In this document: positions 21,847 to 35,900 of the stretch, in pieces
How positions within the stretch are numbered: position 1 is the first letter of the stretch
Layout: every line of letters begins with the position of its first letter
From: Magnolia sinica
Lineage: Eukaryota > Streptophyta > Magnoliopsida > Magnoliales > Magnoliaceae
DNA length: 64,000 bases
Assembly (NCBI RefSeq): GCF_029962835.1
Contig: NC_080588.1
Location: 65,682,001-65,746,000, forward strand
Direction of reading: 5' to 3'
Translations under genes and position numbers: made by a program
Notes under the pieces: generated by a model
What the model was told of the DNA's origin: nothing
Database searches by the model: none
The model's input: only the letters and a program-made list of their open reading frames with translations

Positions 21847-23369
21847 GGTCTCCTGTGCACCATACCGTAGATACCTTTGTGCGCACCAAGGCTGACTCAC
21901 TTAGATGGGTAGGGCTGGGTAGGATGAGGTGGGCCTCACCATGATAAGTTCATGAAATCTACTCCAATCATTTGGTTTGTAATATAAATTTAGCAGTAAG
22001 GGTAATAAAACAGGAATATTCGTGATTCAAGTGAGCCACACTACAAGAAACAATGGGAGAGCGAATGCCTATTGTTGAATCTTTACAGGGCATACCGTGA
22101 TATGTACATGAAATCCACTCCAACCATTAGCTGATTCGTGAAAATGGATGCAGAGGGGGAAAAAAATTAGGCCCATGGGTTTATGTGAGCCACATCAAGT
22201 GAAAAAGTTTGGATGGTGGGTGCCCCTGTGCACTGTTTCTACTCATATTACCCGCCTGGATCAAGGGTTTGGGTGACTTCACATACGCATCACAACACCC
22301 CCCACGATGTGGATTGCGTAACTAATGGGCATGGATTGCTAGTTGGTGGTCATGGCCCCAAAATAACGTATTTGTTTTATCCAAGCTGTCCATCTATTGT
22401 ATCATCTCATTTTACAGCATTAGCTAAAAACCGAGCCAGATCCAAATGTCAACTGGACCACACCACATGAAAACAGTGGTGATGGAACGCCCATCATTAA
22501 AAACTTCCTAGGTCGATTGTATTGATTAAGTCATACAAGCCTAGATGAAGGGAAAACACAAATATCAGCTTGATAGAAAACTTGTAAGGCCTCCAAGAAA
22601 ATTTTTAATGGTGGTCATTTAATCACCACATTTTCCTGTGGTGTGGTCCACTTGAGAATTGGATCTTTCTCGTGTTTGGGGTCATGCCCTAAAATGATAT
22701 GAAAAAAGGGATGGACGGTGGATAAAATATACATATATTATGGTGGGGCCCACATTATACTTCCAGCACCTACCAGCAGAAGTTACTGCTGGCAGGCCGT
22801 CTGGTCAACATGCAGAGATGGGTGGGAGAACTAAGGGAGGGGTGGGGGTGGCCCAATGTGATTTGTAAGTGAAATCCACTCCAAACATATGGCGTGTGAT
22901 GACAATTTGGTAATAGGGCTCAAACTTCATCCACATTTATAATTTATGGTGGGCCACGTTAGCTGAAACAGTGAAGGGGATGCGAGCCATCCAAACTGTT
23001 TCACTCAATGTGGACCACATGAATCACTTACGGGCATAAAATTTGGTTCACATGTATGGATCTTCACTGGGTGGATAGTGGTTGGAGTGGATTTCATATA
23101 AACATCATGGTAGGCCCAGTACAAATTCAATGGTGGTTATTCCCTACTCCACTGTTTCCTTTGTTTGGCACACCTAAATCATGAATCTGACTGATTGATG
23201 AGCCTCATGGCTAATTTTAGCCTGTCCGGCTATAATGGGCGGAGTGGATTCCATGATTACAATATGATGGAGCACACCCCAGCTCTACCCTCTAAGCAAG
23301 TCCCCCTTGGTGCGCGCGGACGTCTCTTGCGGTACGTGCGCAGGAGACCACTACTATATATCACACCAC

Positions 23370-23417
<48 letters not shown>

Positions 23418-23957
23418 GGGAAATGGTACTATGAGGTCGACCTCATGGGAGCTCTCCATGACGTCGAGCTGTGTGGGCCCCACAATGGTGTTTGTCGAAC
23501 ATCTACACCGTGAATTTGATGGGTCCCCTTTAAGTTATGTGATATCCCAAAAATCAGCCATACACGGAAATCAGGTGGGCCATACCATATAAAACCATGT
23601 GAAGACATTACTAAAATATATAAAAGCACTTGGTGCGGCCCACTTGAGTTTGGGATGTGGCTAAAACTTGGTCTGACCCCTCATCCAAATGGGACACACA
23701 CAATGGATGGGCTAGATTTGAAAACCACATCTCAGTGGGCCTAATAAATGATTATGAATGTTTTAATGGGAGGATAACCCCTCTCAATTGTTGTATGTGG
23801 TGTGGCCCACCCAAGTCATGGATTGACTTGATTTTTATGCCCGTGGCCCACCATGGAATGGTGCATCTGGCTGATCGGGTAAGATGTTCGACACACATCA
23901 CAGTGGGGCCCACATAGCTCGACCTCATGGGAAGGTCGACCTCATAGTACCATTTCC

Positions 23958-23993
<36 letters not shown>

Positions 23994-26900
23994 TTTAGTT
24001 TGGCATAATCATCTTCTGTTTGAAGCAATAAAAGGTGATATATTTTCTTAAAGGAGATACCCTTCTAAAATTCCTCTAATTCTACAGAAAACATCAAAGT
24101 TAAATAAGGCTATGAATTTTCAAAAGTACCAGAGTATTCCCTTAGGGGTGCGTTCCAGTGGTACCGGTAACACCTCAAGCTACCATGGGATTGGGCAGAA
24201 GTGCGGCTTATGTGATGTATTCATGACATCATACCCGTTCATCAGATGCATCACCTAACGTTACCCCCAGGGACCAAAAATAAGTCCAAATGGAAACTCA
24301 AGTGTGAACAGTGATGGGGATGGTTGAGAAAGGATTGCCACCCTCGATTTATTTGGAGGGTCGACCATGTTGTTTATATGGAATCTATGCTATCCGGACC
24401 CTTCATCTGCCCTGGATAAAGGGTTAGGACAACAACTCAGGCTGTTATGCAACTAAGGTTGGCCCCATTGAGAATCGAGGATGGGCGTCTCCTCCCACCT
24501 TGTTTTCTGTTCTGGCCCACCAGCATTTTGGATTGAACTGATTTCAGTCCCTGGGGGTATCCTAAGGGCACGCATAAGATAAAGGTTCATTCCAATTTGA
24601 AGTGTCTGAGTGACAGAACTTCATAGGGAAATTGCAAGGAGAAGACATGTTTTACTTACAGGGACAGAAATAGCTGGGAGTCCAAGAAGGTTTCCTGCTA
24701 TTATAAATCTCATGAGATAACCTGAAATTGAGATCCAACAAAAAGCAAAATAAGTGTTCGGAAAAGTTTGAATGAATTTCATCATTGAGATCTATTGGAG
24801 AGAGATTGTTCAAATAACATGAGGTGTTCCATAATTAAAAAAATATATATTAAATTAAAAGAAAAAAAAAAAAAAAAAAAAACTGAAACAAGACTCCAAG
24901 GTCCAAAGAAATGTCTGCTCGCATTCTCGGATCCAAGGCAACATAAGTTTTTAAGATTTTAATCTCATTTTTTGATAGGTAAGTTGAGTTCAAACCCAAG
25001 ACCTAAAGATTTTAGTCTCCCGTTGTTGCTTTTCCTCCACAGGCAATACTTCAAAGGAGAAGACCATCTGACGATGGGGAGAAGAGTACAAGTGAATCAA
25101 AGTTTCTAGCAGCAACATATTTCGGTCTCTGTTAATTCTCCTTTACTATGTTGCACTAATTTCTTCTTGTATAGAGAAACTATTTAATTTAATTTTATTT
25201 TATTTTTTTTTAAAAGAAGGGTTGGTGTCTGGCAGGCAGCTAATCATTGAACTTCCATCAAAAATCAAGAGAGGCCAAACTGAAATAGCTGGGACAAGGC
25301 CATGATGATAATTGATAACAAGGAAATTCTACCAAATTTGTCTTTAAAAAATCACTTCTAAATCTTAAATAGAGATCCTACCCGAGTGACAAGGGGTGCC
25401 TCGCACCTTCCTTTCTTGTGGCCGCTCCTATTTTTGGGTGCGTCTACTTGTGGATTTAATTTGGACCCCCTTTTTCTTTCTTCTTTTTTTTTTTTTCTTT
25501 CTTTTTTTTTCCAAAATTCAATTAGGCATGATAACCTTCAATAGAATTTGGTTGAACAGGATATCCTTCATTTACCTTTGTTCATCCAATGGAACAAGTC
25601 CAAAGCTCACAATCAAGGTGTTCCATAATGGTAACGGTGGCCGTAACAGCCACCACCGTTACCGTTACGATACCGGCCATTACATCCTTTTTATTTTTTT
25701 GGAAAAACCTGTTTCAAGACCATTACGGAGCCGTTATGGACAGTTTTTTCTTTAACGGCCGTTATGGCCCCGTAACGCGTAATGGTTATGGCAGTTACCG
25801 TTACATAATGGCCATTACGTAACCATTTTTATATACCATGGGATGATGTCATCAAAAGTATTTAGTCAATGAATATCCCAGAATAGCATGCCACCATTTT
25901 ATACACAGCACAAAATAGTGATCTAGATTCTAGAGACTTCTAGCATGGAAACAGAACTCCATAATTAAACAAATCTCTCATTCAACAAAAGTTTTCACAC
26001 AAGCACACTTGTAAAGCTAACTGGATCCAGGTAATATTATGTTAGTAGAAAGCAAAGACAGAGCATAGACATCATCTCATGCAAAGATTCTGGAATGAAG
26101 GTTAACCAATTCCTAGGTGATGGTAAAAGGATAAAACAACTGACCTGACACCTTCAAATTGGACTCCCCACACTTGAGAGAACTCGGAGGTATCAATGGG
26201 GCTGTGATGCTGTTGTACCCCAAAAAAAAAAAAAAGAAGAAGAAGCAGGTTATCCTACTATGTAAATATATACACACGTATCAATATAGAGCCTATCATG
26301 TTTAGAATTGTGTGGAATAAAAGTCAAAATGTTGCGTAGGAATGTATGACTAGACCATTGTAGAAACTTCATGGCTCCAATTTTTTCTCAGACAATCATG
26401 GCTTCTTCATTTCAAAGAACCCCAAACGTGGCAGTCATATAGTGAATAAAATGAGATTTTAAATTCGAAATGTCTTTCAAAAACATCAACTCAGTACAAA
26501 TCAAAGTTGTGGCTATGACTGTAATCTAACAGAGAAGTAGATCATACCCAGTTGTTGGGGTAACTATAACATCAACCTTTTTGAAAGCTTCCATATGATA
26601 ATACATTATCCTTCTCCTGTCATAACAAAACAAGATGACAAAAAATAAATGCAAATAGTACACCATCTATCATCATCACTCCTATGAAGATAAATTGTAA
26701 TGGTTTTCAAATTTTCATAAGACCAATTAATAACATAATTTCCGAAAGCAAATGAGCATAAGGAGAGGAAGAAATATTGGCTAAAATCTTCAAACTGAGT
26801 AACATCCATATGGTGTTTATAGCAGGCACACAAAACTTACGTGGCCACCCATAGAGACTCATTTAACTCACTATTTTTATTTTTATTTTAGAATATATAC

Positions 26901-29900
26901 AAAAATCAGAATGTGAAAGGATTAGCAAAGATGAGCAATTACTGGCATGTGCATATTTATTTAGAGGGTAGTATGTAAAGAAACCAAAAAAGTAGGAAGG
27001 CTTCTATAGTCGCCGCCTTTGCTTAGCTTGCTGGAAGAACAAGATCCTTGCTATTGTCAATCTTTGGAAGTGACCTACGATTTTACAAAACGTGTCTGCT
27101 ATGTATAAAAAAGCTGAGTTGGTAGACCATCTGTTTATTCATTGTTCGTTTTCTAGGATTATCTGGTATTCTTCAATGTTCAGACTTGGCCTGGGCAATG
27201 CCAGGCTTTGATTGAAGGGTTGCTCCGCTCTTGGCATGCGGAGGGAGGAGGCTGGTTGGGCAAATCCAGGTGGAAGGTTGCTTTGCTTGCTATTCTTTGT
27301 TCCTTGTGAAGTGAAAGAATTAACCAATGCTTCCAGAATATCAATGGGTCTACTGATGGGGTCCTTAGGTACATTTGTATTTAAGGGAATGGTGTCTGAT
27401 TGTGGGCGTGGGCTGTTGCCTATTGTTGGGTCTCTAGTTTCACCTCTTTTCTGTTGTTCTGTTTTTAGGTTGTCTATTTTGGGCTTCATTTGATTTTTTT
27501 TTTCTGTTTCTGCAATCTTCTGTTGTAGTTTTTTTTTTTTTTTTTGCTGGCTGCAACAAAAAAAGGGGGGGTGTGTGTGTGTTAATAGCAGCTCTGTGAC
27601 AGTGCGGACAGCCATGCAAGGACTGTATTATCCTACAGAAATTGAAGAGAAAGCATTTTTCTCACTCTAAGGGGAGGAGCAATATAGACAAAGAAAGAAA
27701 TGGAAAATCTTTTGTTGAAGATTTCCATCTAGATGTACATATCATAAACATCATGAGTCATTGTCAATACACATATCGAGTGACGTGAACCATGTGGGCT
27801 TTCAAACAGATGTTTCTAAAAACAATTTCAAAAAAAAAATAATAATAATCCTAATCTAAAAGTATAGCAGAAAAATAAACCATAATCTTAGCATAATTCT
27901 AATACCAATTAATCTTGGAAAAACGCAGCCGTAGTCCCCGGCAATGGCGCCAAAAACTTGTTCACAACCCCAAGTGTAGGGTCGTGATGTAGTAATAACT
28001 CACCAAGGTCTAATCCACAGGGACTAAACTTGTACGTATTCCGAAAATAACTAGAACTAGAACTAGAATAAGATCTAAATCTAAATCTGAAATAAAAGAG
28101 AGTAATTGTGAATAATGTTGATTAAAACTATCAATTGAAAGGTGGGAACTAGGGTGCCAAGGATCCACTTGTAGCTATCAGGATGCTACCTTACTTGATT
28201 CAAGGAACACAATTGGAATTGGAGTCCTATCCTATCCAATTGGAAGATAAAGCAATTAAATCAAATCTCTGAACTTTTCATTGATCTATTCCTCAATGAA
28301 GGAGTATTGTGAGGATTGGAAGGAATTTCATCACCCTACCATACCCAGGAGACAATGGTGAACAACAGGATTTACTAGAAGCCAAAAGTATTGTCGTGTT
28401 AAAACTAATGAGTTCTCCAAATTCATAAAATAAGTTTCCTCACCTAATTCGTTGAGCGGCAACATACTCTGCTGCAGTAAATGACTCGAAAACAGCCAAA
28501 TTAGTTCGGGTATCATGCGTTAGTTCAGAACCTTTCCTACAAAAGTAACATAATAAAAAGGTTTTCAATATGAACCCATAAAATTAAAAAAGGTTAGGAG
28601 CAAAAATCATTCTTATAAGATCTTTCTAGTTAGCATACTGATCCTAATTGTTGTATTTACAACAAATAAACTTTCTTATTATGTAATCAAACAAATTCGG
28701 AAGCATACCCGCTTAAATAGTCAGGATTTAGAGCACACAAGGATTCAGAACCAATAGAAACTACATGGGAATTGCGCATCTCTTGCAATTCTGGCAATAT
28801 AATCTCAGTCACCTTGATCCAAGACAAATACATAAATTAGGATCTCAGTGTAGAATGTATATGTAAATCCTGAAATGACAATGATTCTCCTTTCATTTAA
28901 TTCAAAGCTGAAACTTCATTAACCAGATTACTTGAAAAAAAACAAAGAAGCAAATAATGATGGGTGTATTTGCAGTGATAGACTTACCTGGCATCCGTAA
29001 GTCGATGTAAGGAGGTTAAGAGCATCCTCACACTTACTGGAGATATCAGTTGAGTACACGTCATTAAACCACTGCAGAAGAAAACCATATTTTCGCAGAG
29101 TTATATATTGTATCAATAGCAACTGATATTTCCCCTTCCAACGGTGAAACCTAGCTATCTTTACCTCCGAATATTTTCCTAGTCTCAGTGATCTCAAAGC
29201 ATCCAAATTGTCACGTGACCTTAAACAAGGCAAACATGGAGGTGACTGCAAAGGAAACAAAAATGGATTAAATGATTACAAGTATAGTTCAAGGTATACA
29301 ATACAACAGATGAGAAAAGTAAGGTTTTGGTAGCAAAACTTGAATAGTTGAAGCACAACAATTCAAATCATAAAGATGTGAGATGCTAGCAAAATAATGA
29401 GAAGAAACCACAGAAGTCCAAAAGACACCAAGTACTGCATTAGAAGCTTAGATCTGAATATTGAATATCCTCATCTATAAAGAGGCAAAGAGAACAAACT
29501 GCATTAATTTCATTATATTCGTTAAAATAGGCATAAAGAGTTCAATGTGATATGGATTTTTTTTTCTAGCAGAAAACTTTAATGTGTGGAAGAAGTTTGA
29601 AATTTGGATAGTGTTCAAATGTAGCACAATAAGAATAAGCACGTGATTGTAGATACAATGGCTTGAGTAACTATAACCACTTTCATGAATGATAAGGCTG
29701 TGGCAAGTAAAATGCACTGAGCTCATGCATTGTGTATTTCATATTTTCATGTGATCAATAGGCAAGAAAACTAGATTATATGCTTTTATATTGATTGATT
29801 CTTGTCCGGGTGTCCTTGCTATCCTGTTTCTTCTGTAGCATACAAAATTTCCTATAAAAATATGATATTTTCTAGACATCAGGTGAGTACTACCCACCTT

Positions 29901-32900
29901 TCAGTTCCATACAGATAACTATATAACTGCAGCATGTTAATAAGCTTTGTGCAGCATGTTAATAATCTTTTGACAAGAAGGATCAGCAATATATACAAGG
30001 CACTGAAACAATAAGGTATATCTTTTACTTTCATAGATTCAAATGTAACGAATACATGTGAATGCCTTGACAAAATTATAAGGTCTGAATACTACCGGAT
30101 TCAAACAGATTCTATCAGCTGGAGAGGAGCCAGTCATTGCTGCATACCTGAATAACCCATCACCAGTGTCAGAATGGAAAGTAAATTCATTTTCAAAAAA
30201 AATTGATGAAAAAAAAAATCCTTATAAAAAGGAGGAGCATTGAAGAACAGGCAAAATAATACAAATTATCACCACAACATACTGAGATTGAGTGACACAA
30301 AAGATAATTTGCATGCAGGCCAGTCAGAAGTCTTTTTTATTGTACGTCAATGCACCAAAGCCATGCCAAGTATAAAGAACAGCACTTCTCAAGTTTCAAC
30401 TTTCTAGTCACTACAGAAGTTCTCTAAACCGATACTCACTGCCCCATGGTCAACCCAGCACTGTGTATTTTTATTTTTTTAACATTGATAATTTTATTGA
30501 TGATAGCCCAAAGCCCAAAAGATACAAAGATAGAACCAAAATAAATTACAACTCACGCCAACTATCCAGAAACTTAATAATAAACATAGAAGCTATTGCC
30601 CACTCTATTACATTAGATTTAGCCCTTTTGAATACTTCCGACACTTGCCTTTTTCGATTCTTGAAGCACCGCTGATTCCTTGCTAACCATATAAACCATA
30701 ATCCCGCTAATAGACTTAATTGCCAAACCTTCCACCTAATTTTACCCTTTCCTCCACCATGCCACATCATAAAGAAACAATCAATGGATTTCAGCGCCAC
30801 CCATAACACTCCAAATAGTTGAAAGAAATTGCCCCATAACTCTCTTGCAAAAGAACGGTGTATAAAAAGATGGTCTACCGATTCCTCATCGTGATAACAT
30901 AATAGACGAATATTTGCAATATCATCTATCCTTTGTGAAGGTTATCTATTGTCAACACCTTACTCCTTCCCACTAACCATGCAAACGCCACTACTTTAGG
31001 AGGAGCACCATAGCTCCATACAAATTCCGTCGGACTGCCCCCTTCTCCACTACACCTCCCGCTATCTCATTGTAGAAAGATTTCACTGAGAACTTCCTGG
31101 ACTTATCTTTGAACCATTTCATCGAATCTGATTCTAAAAGCACTGGACACAGTTTAGACAGCAACTTTAGAAGGCCTCTGAGCTATGCATCAAATAGGCA
31201 CCGTGCCATTGATGAACTATCCAGATCAACTCATCTGGTGGGTTACACATGTAATGAAAACAGTTGACAGTCTGAATGTATTGCCAATGGTCCACACTTA
31301 ATGTACACATTTGGCCAACATGTCGAGCCTACTGCACACAAGTCAGATGTCCCACACGCATGCCATGTTGGCATGTTCAGCCACATGCAGTGGTGCATGG
31401 AACGAAAACCTCCATTCTGTTTTCTCAGTATTCACTAGACTACAAACTCAGCACACATCGTTACAACTAAGCTGTGTTATAGTAAAATACATTGGCAAGT
31501 TATCAATGGAAATGAGATAAAGGATAGAAGGTTCTCAATGGAAATGAAATATTTCTGAAAGAAACTTGATATGGCCTCACAACAATGAGCGATAATAGTT
31601 TGACTGGCAATTACAGTTGCAGCCTCTAAACAATTATGGCACTTACAGTTGCAGCCACCCTAAACAATTATTTTCTTTCTGTGTATATAGAGACTAGAAT
31701 TAACCAGAAAGGTACAAAAATCTGTGATAATGAAAGCTCCCTGACATGCATATTCAAAAGTAGCATTAGTCTTGCTTTTGTACCATGTGAATACACTTGA
31801 AGAAAATGCGATTACTTTCATAAGGTTGATTATGGTATTAAAAACCCCATTAGTTACAGTTAAAGACGATGAAAAAAAAAAAAAAAGACAAGTTCCTCTT
31901 GCACAAAATATATTTGTATCAAACCATTTTGGATGATTGAAACACCTCTGTTACATTAACACAGAAGAATATATTCTATAGAAGGCATCTTCTTATAAAC
32001 AAATAGGAACTTGCTTCTCTAGATATGATGAACCTTGTTTAAACTCGGAATTTGAAAGCCATGCAAGCACCAAGTTGCATATGACTAAGCTACGAAATCC
32101 AGTTTAAGGTGAAAATGAGACAAAGGCATCCAATCATGACTTAAAAAAGAAAAAGAAAGAAAAGAAAGAAAGAAAAAGAAACTAACACCAGTATGATATC
32201 CTCAACTGTGGCTGCAAGTGGTGCAACAACTTCAACAGTCCCACAATCACATGTGGACCTGCAAAGACCAAGCTAGATGGTTAAAAACATATATGTCAAT
32301 GCTACACAAATTCATAGCATGTCTCTCAATTTATCTTCCATATGCCAAAAATTAGGGCAGAAATTATGGTAATAAACAGCGAAAACATAAGCTCAATCAA
32401 CTTTATTGAAAGTGTGTGACATCATTAACCTTTTGCAATATATGATTGGAAAGTCAAAATTATGTTTTTCAGGGAAATAAAAAAGATTTCTAGAATCAAC
32501 CTAAGATAGTCTGGTCATTAGGAGTTTATTGCCATAATTACTTTTGTTTTTTGGTTTTTCCTGAAAAAGCAATCAAAGTATTACATGTCAAGGATGATTC
32601 ACCAGTTTATAGTATCTATACTTCATAGATGTTCCTTTCTGTTTTATTTTATATACCTCAAAGGAACTCAAATCATTTCATATGGCCTTGTATATGAGCC
32701 ATTGTGATCAATGGTTGCAAGAGCCTCGGTAAAAGAGATAAGTCGATGTCTGGTGGACAGCCACCCACGAAGCTTTTGCCAATGTACTGTTTAAAAACCA
32801 ACCCAAATTGTTGGGATATAATGATGATGGTGTTGTTGCTGCTGCTGCTGCTGTAGACGCTTCAATAAAATTGTTGAGAAATACAAAATGCATTGTGGGT

Positions 32901-35900
32901 CCGTTATTTCCAGAAGGGATGTAGCATGTGCAATGCACATGGAGAGAGAGGAAGGAAGAGGGGAATTCGGGATAAAGAAAATCAGCACTAGAGCTTGGGG
33001 AGAGACAGTCAGCAAGGAGCCAATCTTTTTCCATGTAAAATGTAAGCCGTTCATGGGCTTTTACGGGTGAAATCTAAGCTGCCCGACAGACACCAGCGAC
33101 ATTTTCAAGTTCTTAAAATACCTTTTAACTTTAATTTAGATGTCTTACCATGTCCTTAAAATAGTCAAGGTTCTCCGTCCAGGAAAACTATTTGCAGGGG
33201 CAAATATGTCCAAGGCCTGCCATCATATATGGTAAACATATACCCTCACAATACAACTTCTATTATTATTGTTGTTATTGTTGTTGCTGTTTCGAAAAAG
33301 GTTCTTACAATACATTTGTATAAAGTTTCAAATCAAGTAGCCAAAAAGCGGGCATGTTTAGCATGTAACATGATTACCTATGATTATTCAATAACATCTA
33401 AACCTACAATATGTTCCTTGCTTATCATATGAGCTGCAGATAAAGCATAACTGAGAGAAGCAGCTATTGTATCCAAGCAAACTCCTGACCAGATAGCTAC
33501 TATATGAAACAGATATCAGAATGCTACTGGTGGATCCACTTGGTTTTTTGGTTTTTACTGTTAGCATTTCATGTTACGTTTGGAAGTTTCCTGGTTCCCC
33601 AAGCTGCAAGTGAGATCATTCAGGACATTCTGCATATCTCACTCAGGATTAGGGTGCGGGAAAAAGAGGACAAATGAAAGGACGCTTAATACGGGTTCTA
33701 TTTTCCACTGCCCAAAAATAAAAGCCTAACTTGTTGGCTCAGATATCTTGCTAACTGCGATTTGGCAGTACATTTGAATGCACTCCTAAAAAGCAAAATG
33801 AAAAGCTTCCACATCATGGAAGATTGATGAGAAACAAGGCATGCACACTACCAAACATCATATCATAATGTGTAAAGTAATAACTGCATGAGCAGACAGG
33901 TGAATAATAATTCAACTAATGTAAAACAGATTACCCTTTCATGTCAGTCCGCCCATATGCAGTTTTCAAGCCCACGATACCACAAAGAGAAGACGGAATT
34001 CGAACAGAGCCTGCCTTTTACATAAAATATGCACTAAAATTAGGTCCATATCCTGACATAGGATACTTTCTGTATATATCGAACCGTCATTTTGTACAAC
34101 CTCCACCGTCTGTTCCAACAGCAGCTGGACATAGTCCAGAAGCTACAATTGCCGCAGGGCCTGAGGAAGATCCACCTGTATACCTTTCAATGGAGTGTGG
34201 GTTTCTCGTTGTTCTGTAACAAAACAGGTGTTAGAAAAACAATTCATTGACAAATGACATTGCCTACTGACAATTTCAATAGTAACAAGTTTCTGATGAA
34301 ACCGAAAAGTTATGCCTAAATGGCATATTCCTTACCCATAGTTTGGATTATTTCCAGTTGTCCCTAGTCCCAACTCATGCATGTTTGCCTTCCCTATGAA
34401 AATCACACCACAACTTCTCAATCTTGAAACACAAACTGCATCTTCTTTGACTTGTCGGACTTTATGAAACCATGTCGTCGCACCTGGCATCAGAGAGCAC
34501 TAAGCTGCAATATACGAATATGGAGGGTGATGTCTAGAAAACATCAGTCTTTTGCAAAATATTACCCTTGGTTGGATGAGGATAGCAGTCTATATCATCC
34601 TTGATGGCCATGAAAATCCCATCCAAGATTGACAAGGGATTCCCTGCAGGCAATGTCAATAGGTCTATAAGGACTAGCATAACTTAATGGTAATAAAACT
34701 GACACATAGTCAACATACCCATAACCATCATAAACATGGATATACATTTTATATATCAGCAATACCTTCCTCGAACCTTCTTGTAGAGGCTGCAGCTTGC
34801 TTCCTCACATCCTCGGCATTAAAAGAGATCAATAATGGCATGGGAGGCCTCTTACCATTGGACTCCTCTACTGCTGAGATGATGTGCTCCCCAACCTAGA
34901 CAATGAAAGTGGATCTCACTCTCTTTCTTTTTTAGTTTTTTGGTAGTTTAATTAATAAAGAGCAAGAACCCTAGCAATTTGAAATTCACAGTGACTTACA
35001 ATCGATGGTGTAACAGACTTGGATCGATAAGCATGTGCATAATCACGTATTGTCCAATACAAGAATGAACCAGGGGAGTTACTGCTCAAATGTCGCTCTG
35101 GATCATAAGGTGGTAGGCACTCTATGGCAGATTCAACACGGACGGCAGGTTTGGTGTCTTCCCCTATGACAATCACCCCAGGTTCCGGCTCTAGAATATA
35201 ACATGATTGTGAGATCAGAATCAACACAGTTCTTTGGGAATAAGGGAATGAGACTATTTTAGACTACCAGCTGCAATCACAAAGGGTTTCTTTTTCTTTT
35301 TCGAAAGATAGCAGTGTCTTATTAAAGTATGCTGAAAAAACTCACAACTTACACCAACAAGGCACAATGCAAATGAGAAAGATTTCAATCAACTAAGGAC
35401 TCAATATATGAAGCCCACCCCCAAAAACTCAGCCCTTCTAAACACTTCCGACACTGATCCACTCCAACTTCGAAAGCATCGGTTGTTCCTTTCCCCCATA
35501 AGGCCCACAAACCCACTAGGAGCACAAGCCTCCAAACCACCTTCCCTTTTCTCTCTACAACTCCCCCATACCAAGCTAGAAAAAAAATAAAAAAAAAATC
35601 TATGGATCCCGGCATTACCCACTCCATTCTAAAGGTTTCAAAGAACCTTTCCCATGCTTCTTTAGCAAAGGGGGCAATGAATGAAAAGGTGATCCACCGA
35701 TTCCACACTCCGAATACGCATAACACAGATGTTGGAGAAGACCATCCCTTTTCTGAAGGTTGTCGATTGTTTAATGCCCTATTCATTCCCCCCAACCAAG
35801 CAAAAGCCACAACCTTAGGGGGAACTCTGCCATGCCACATGAAGAATGTATGCCCACCATGCACTGCGGATGAGGACCCAAACATCATATTGTAGAACAA

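Larger units (their letters stand above)
21208..24659 (-). other. FAAH intron 18 (3.45 kb stack of inverted-repeat elements)
   Basis: Holds, in order, repeat DNA with 'gtccatcaaag' words (21470-21660), an (AT)n(AG)n microsatellite, a 1.5-kb inverted-repeat element with a nested foldback, a (TA)n run, a 541-bp MITE, a (GT)n run, and a 'ggtaccggtaacacctcaag' repeat near 24155. No exon is hidden here: GTT of exon 19 joins CCT of exon 18 in frame. Confidence 0.75.
26617..28443 (-). other. FAAH intron 15 with LINE and LTR remnants
   Basis: Holds a plus-strand LINE 3' end (26990-27600) and a stretch with a tRNA-Asp-like primer-site complement (27936-27952) followed by repeat sequence. Exon 16 joins exon 15 in phase (AG|G). 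Confidence 0.65.

Noticed and set aside
30456-31145. 'AGCACTG' on both sides of the 30.5-kb LINE as a target duplication
   Set aside because: Only 7 bp, and LINE-like coding sequence may continue beyond the right copy, so chance is as likely.
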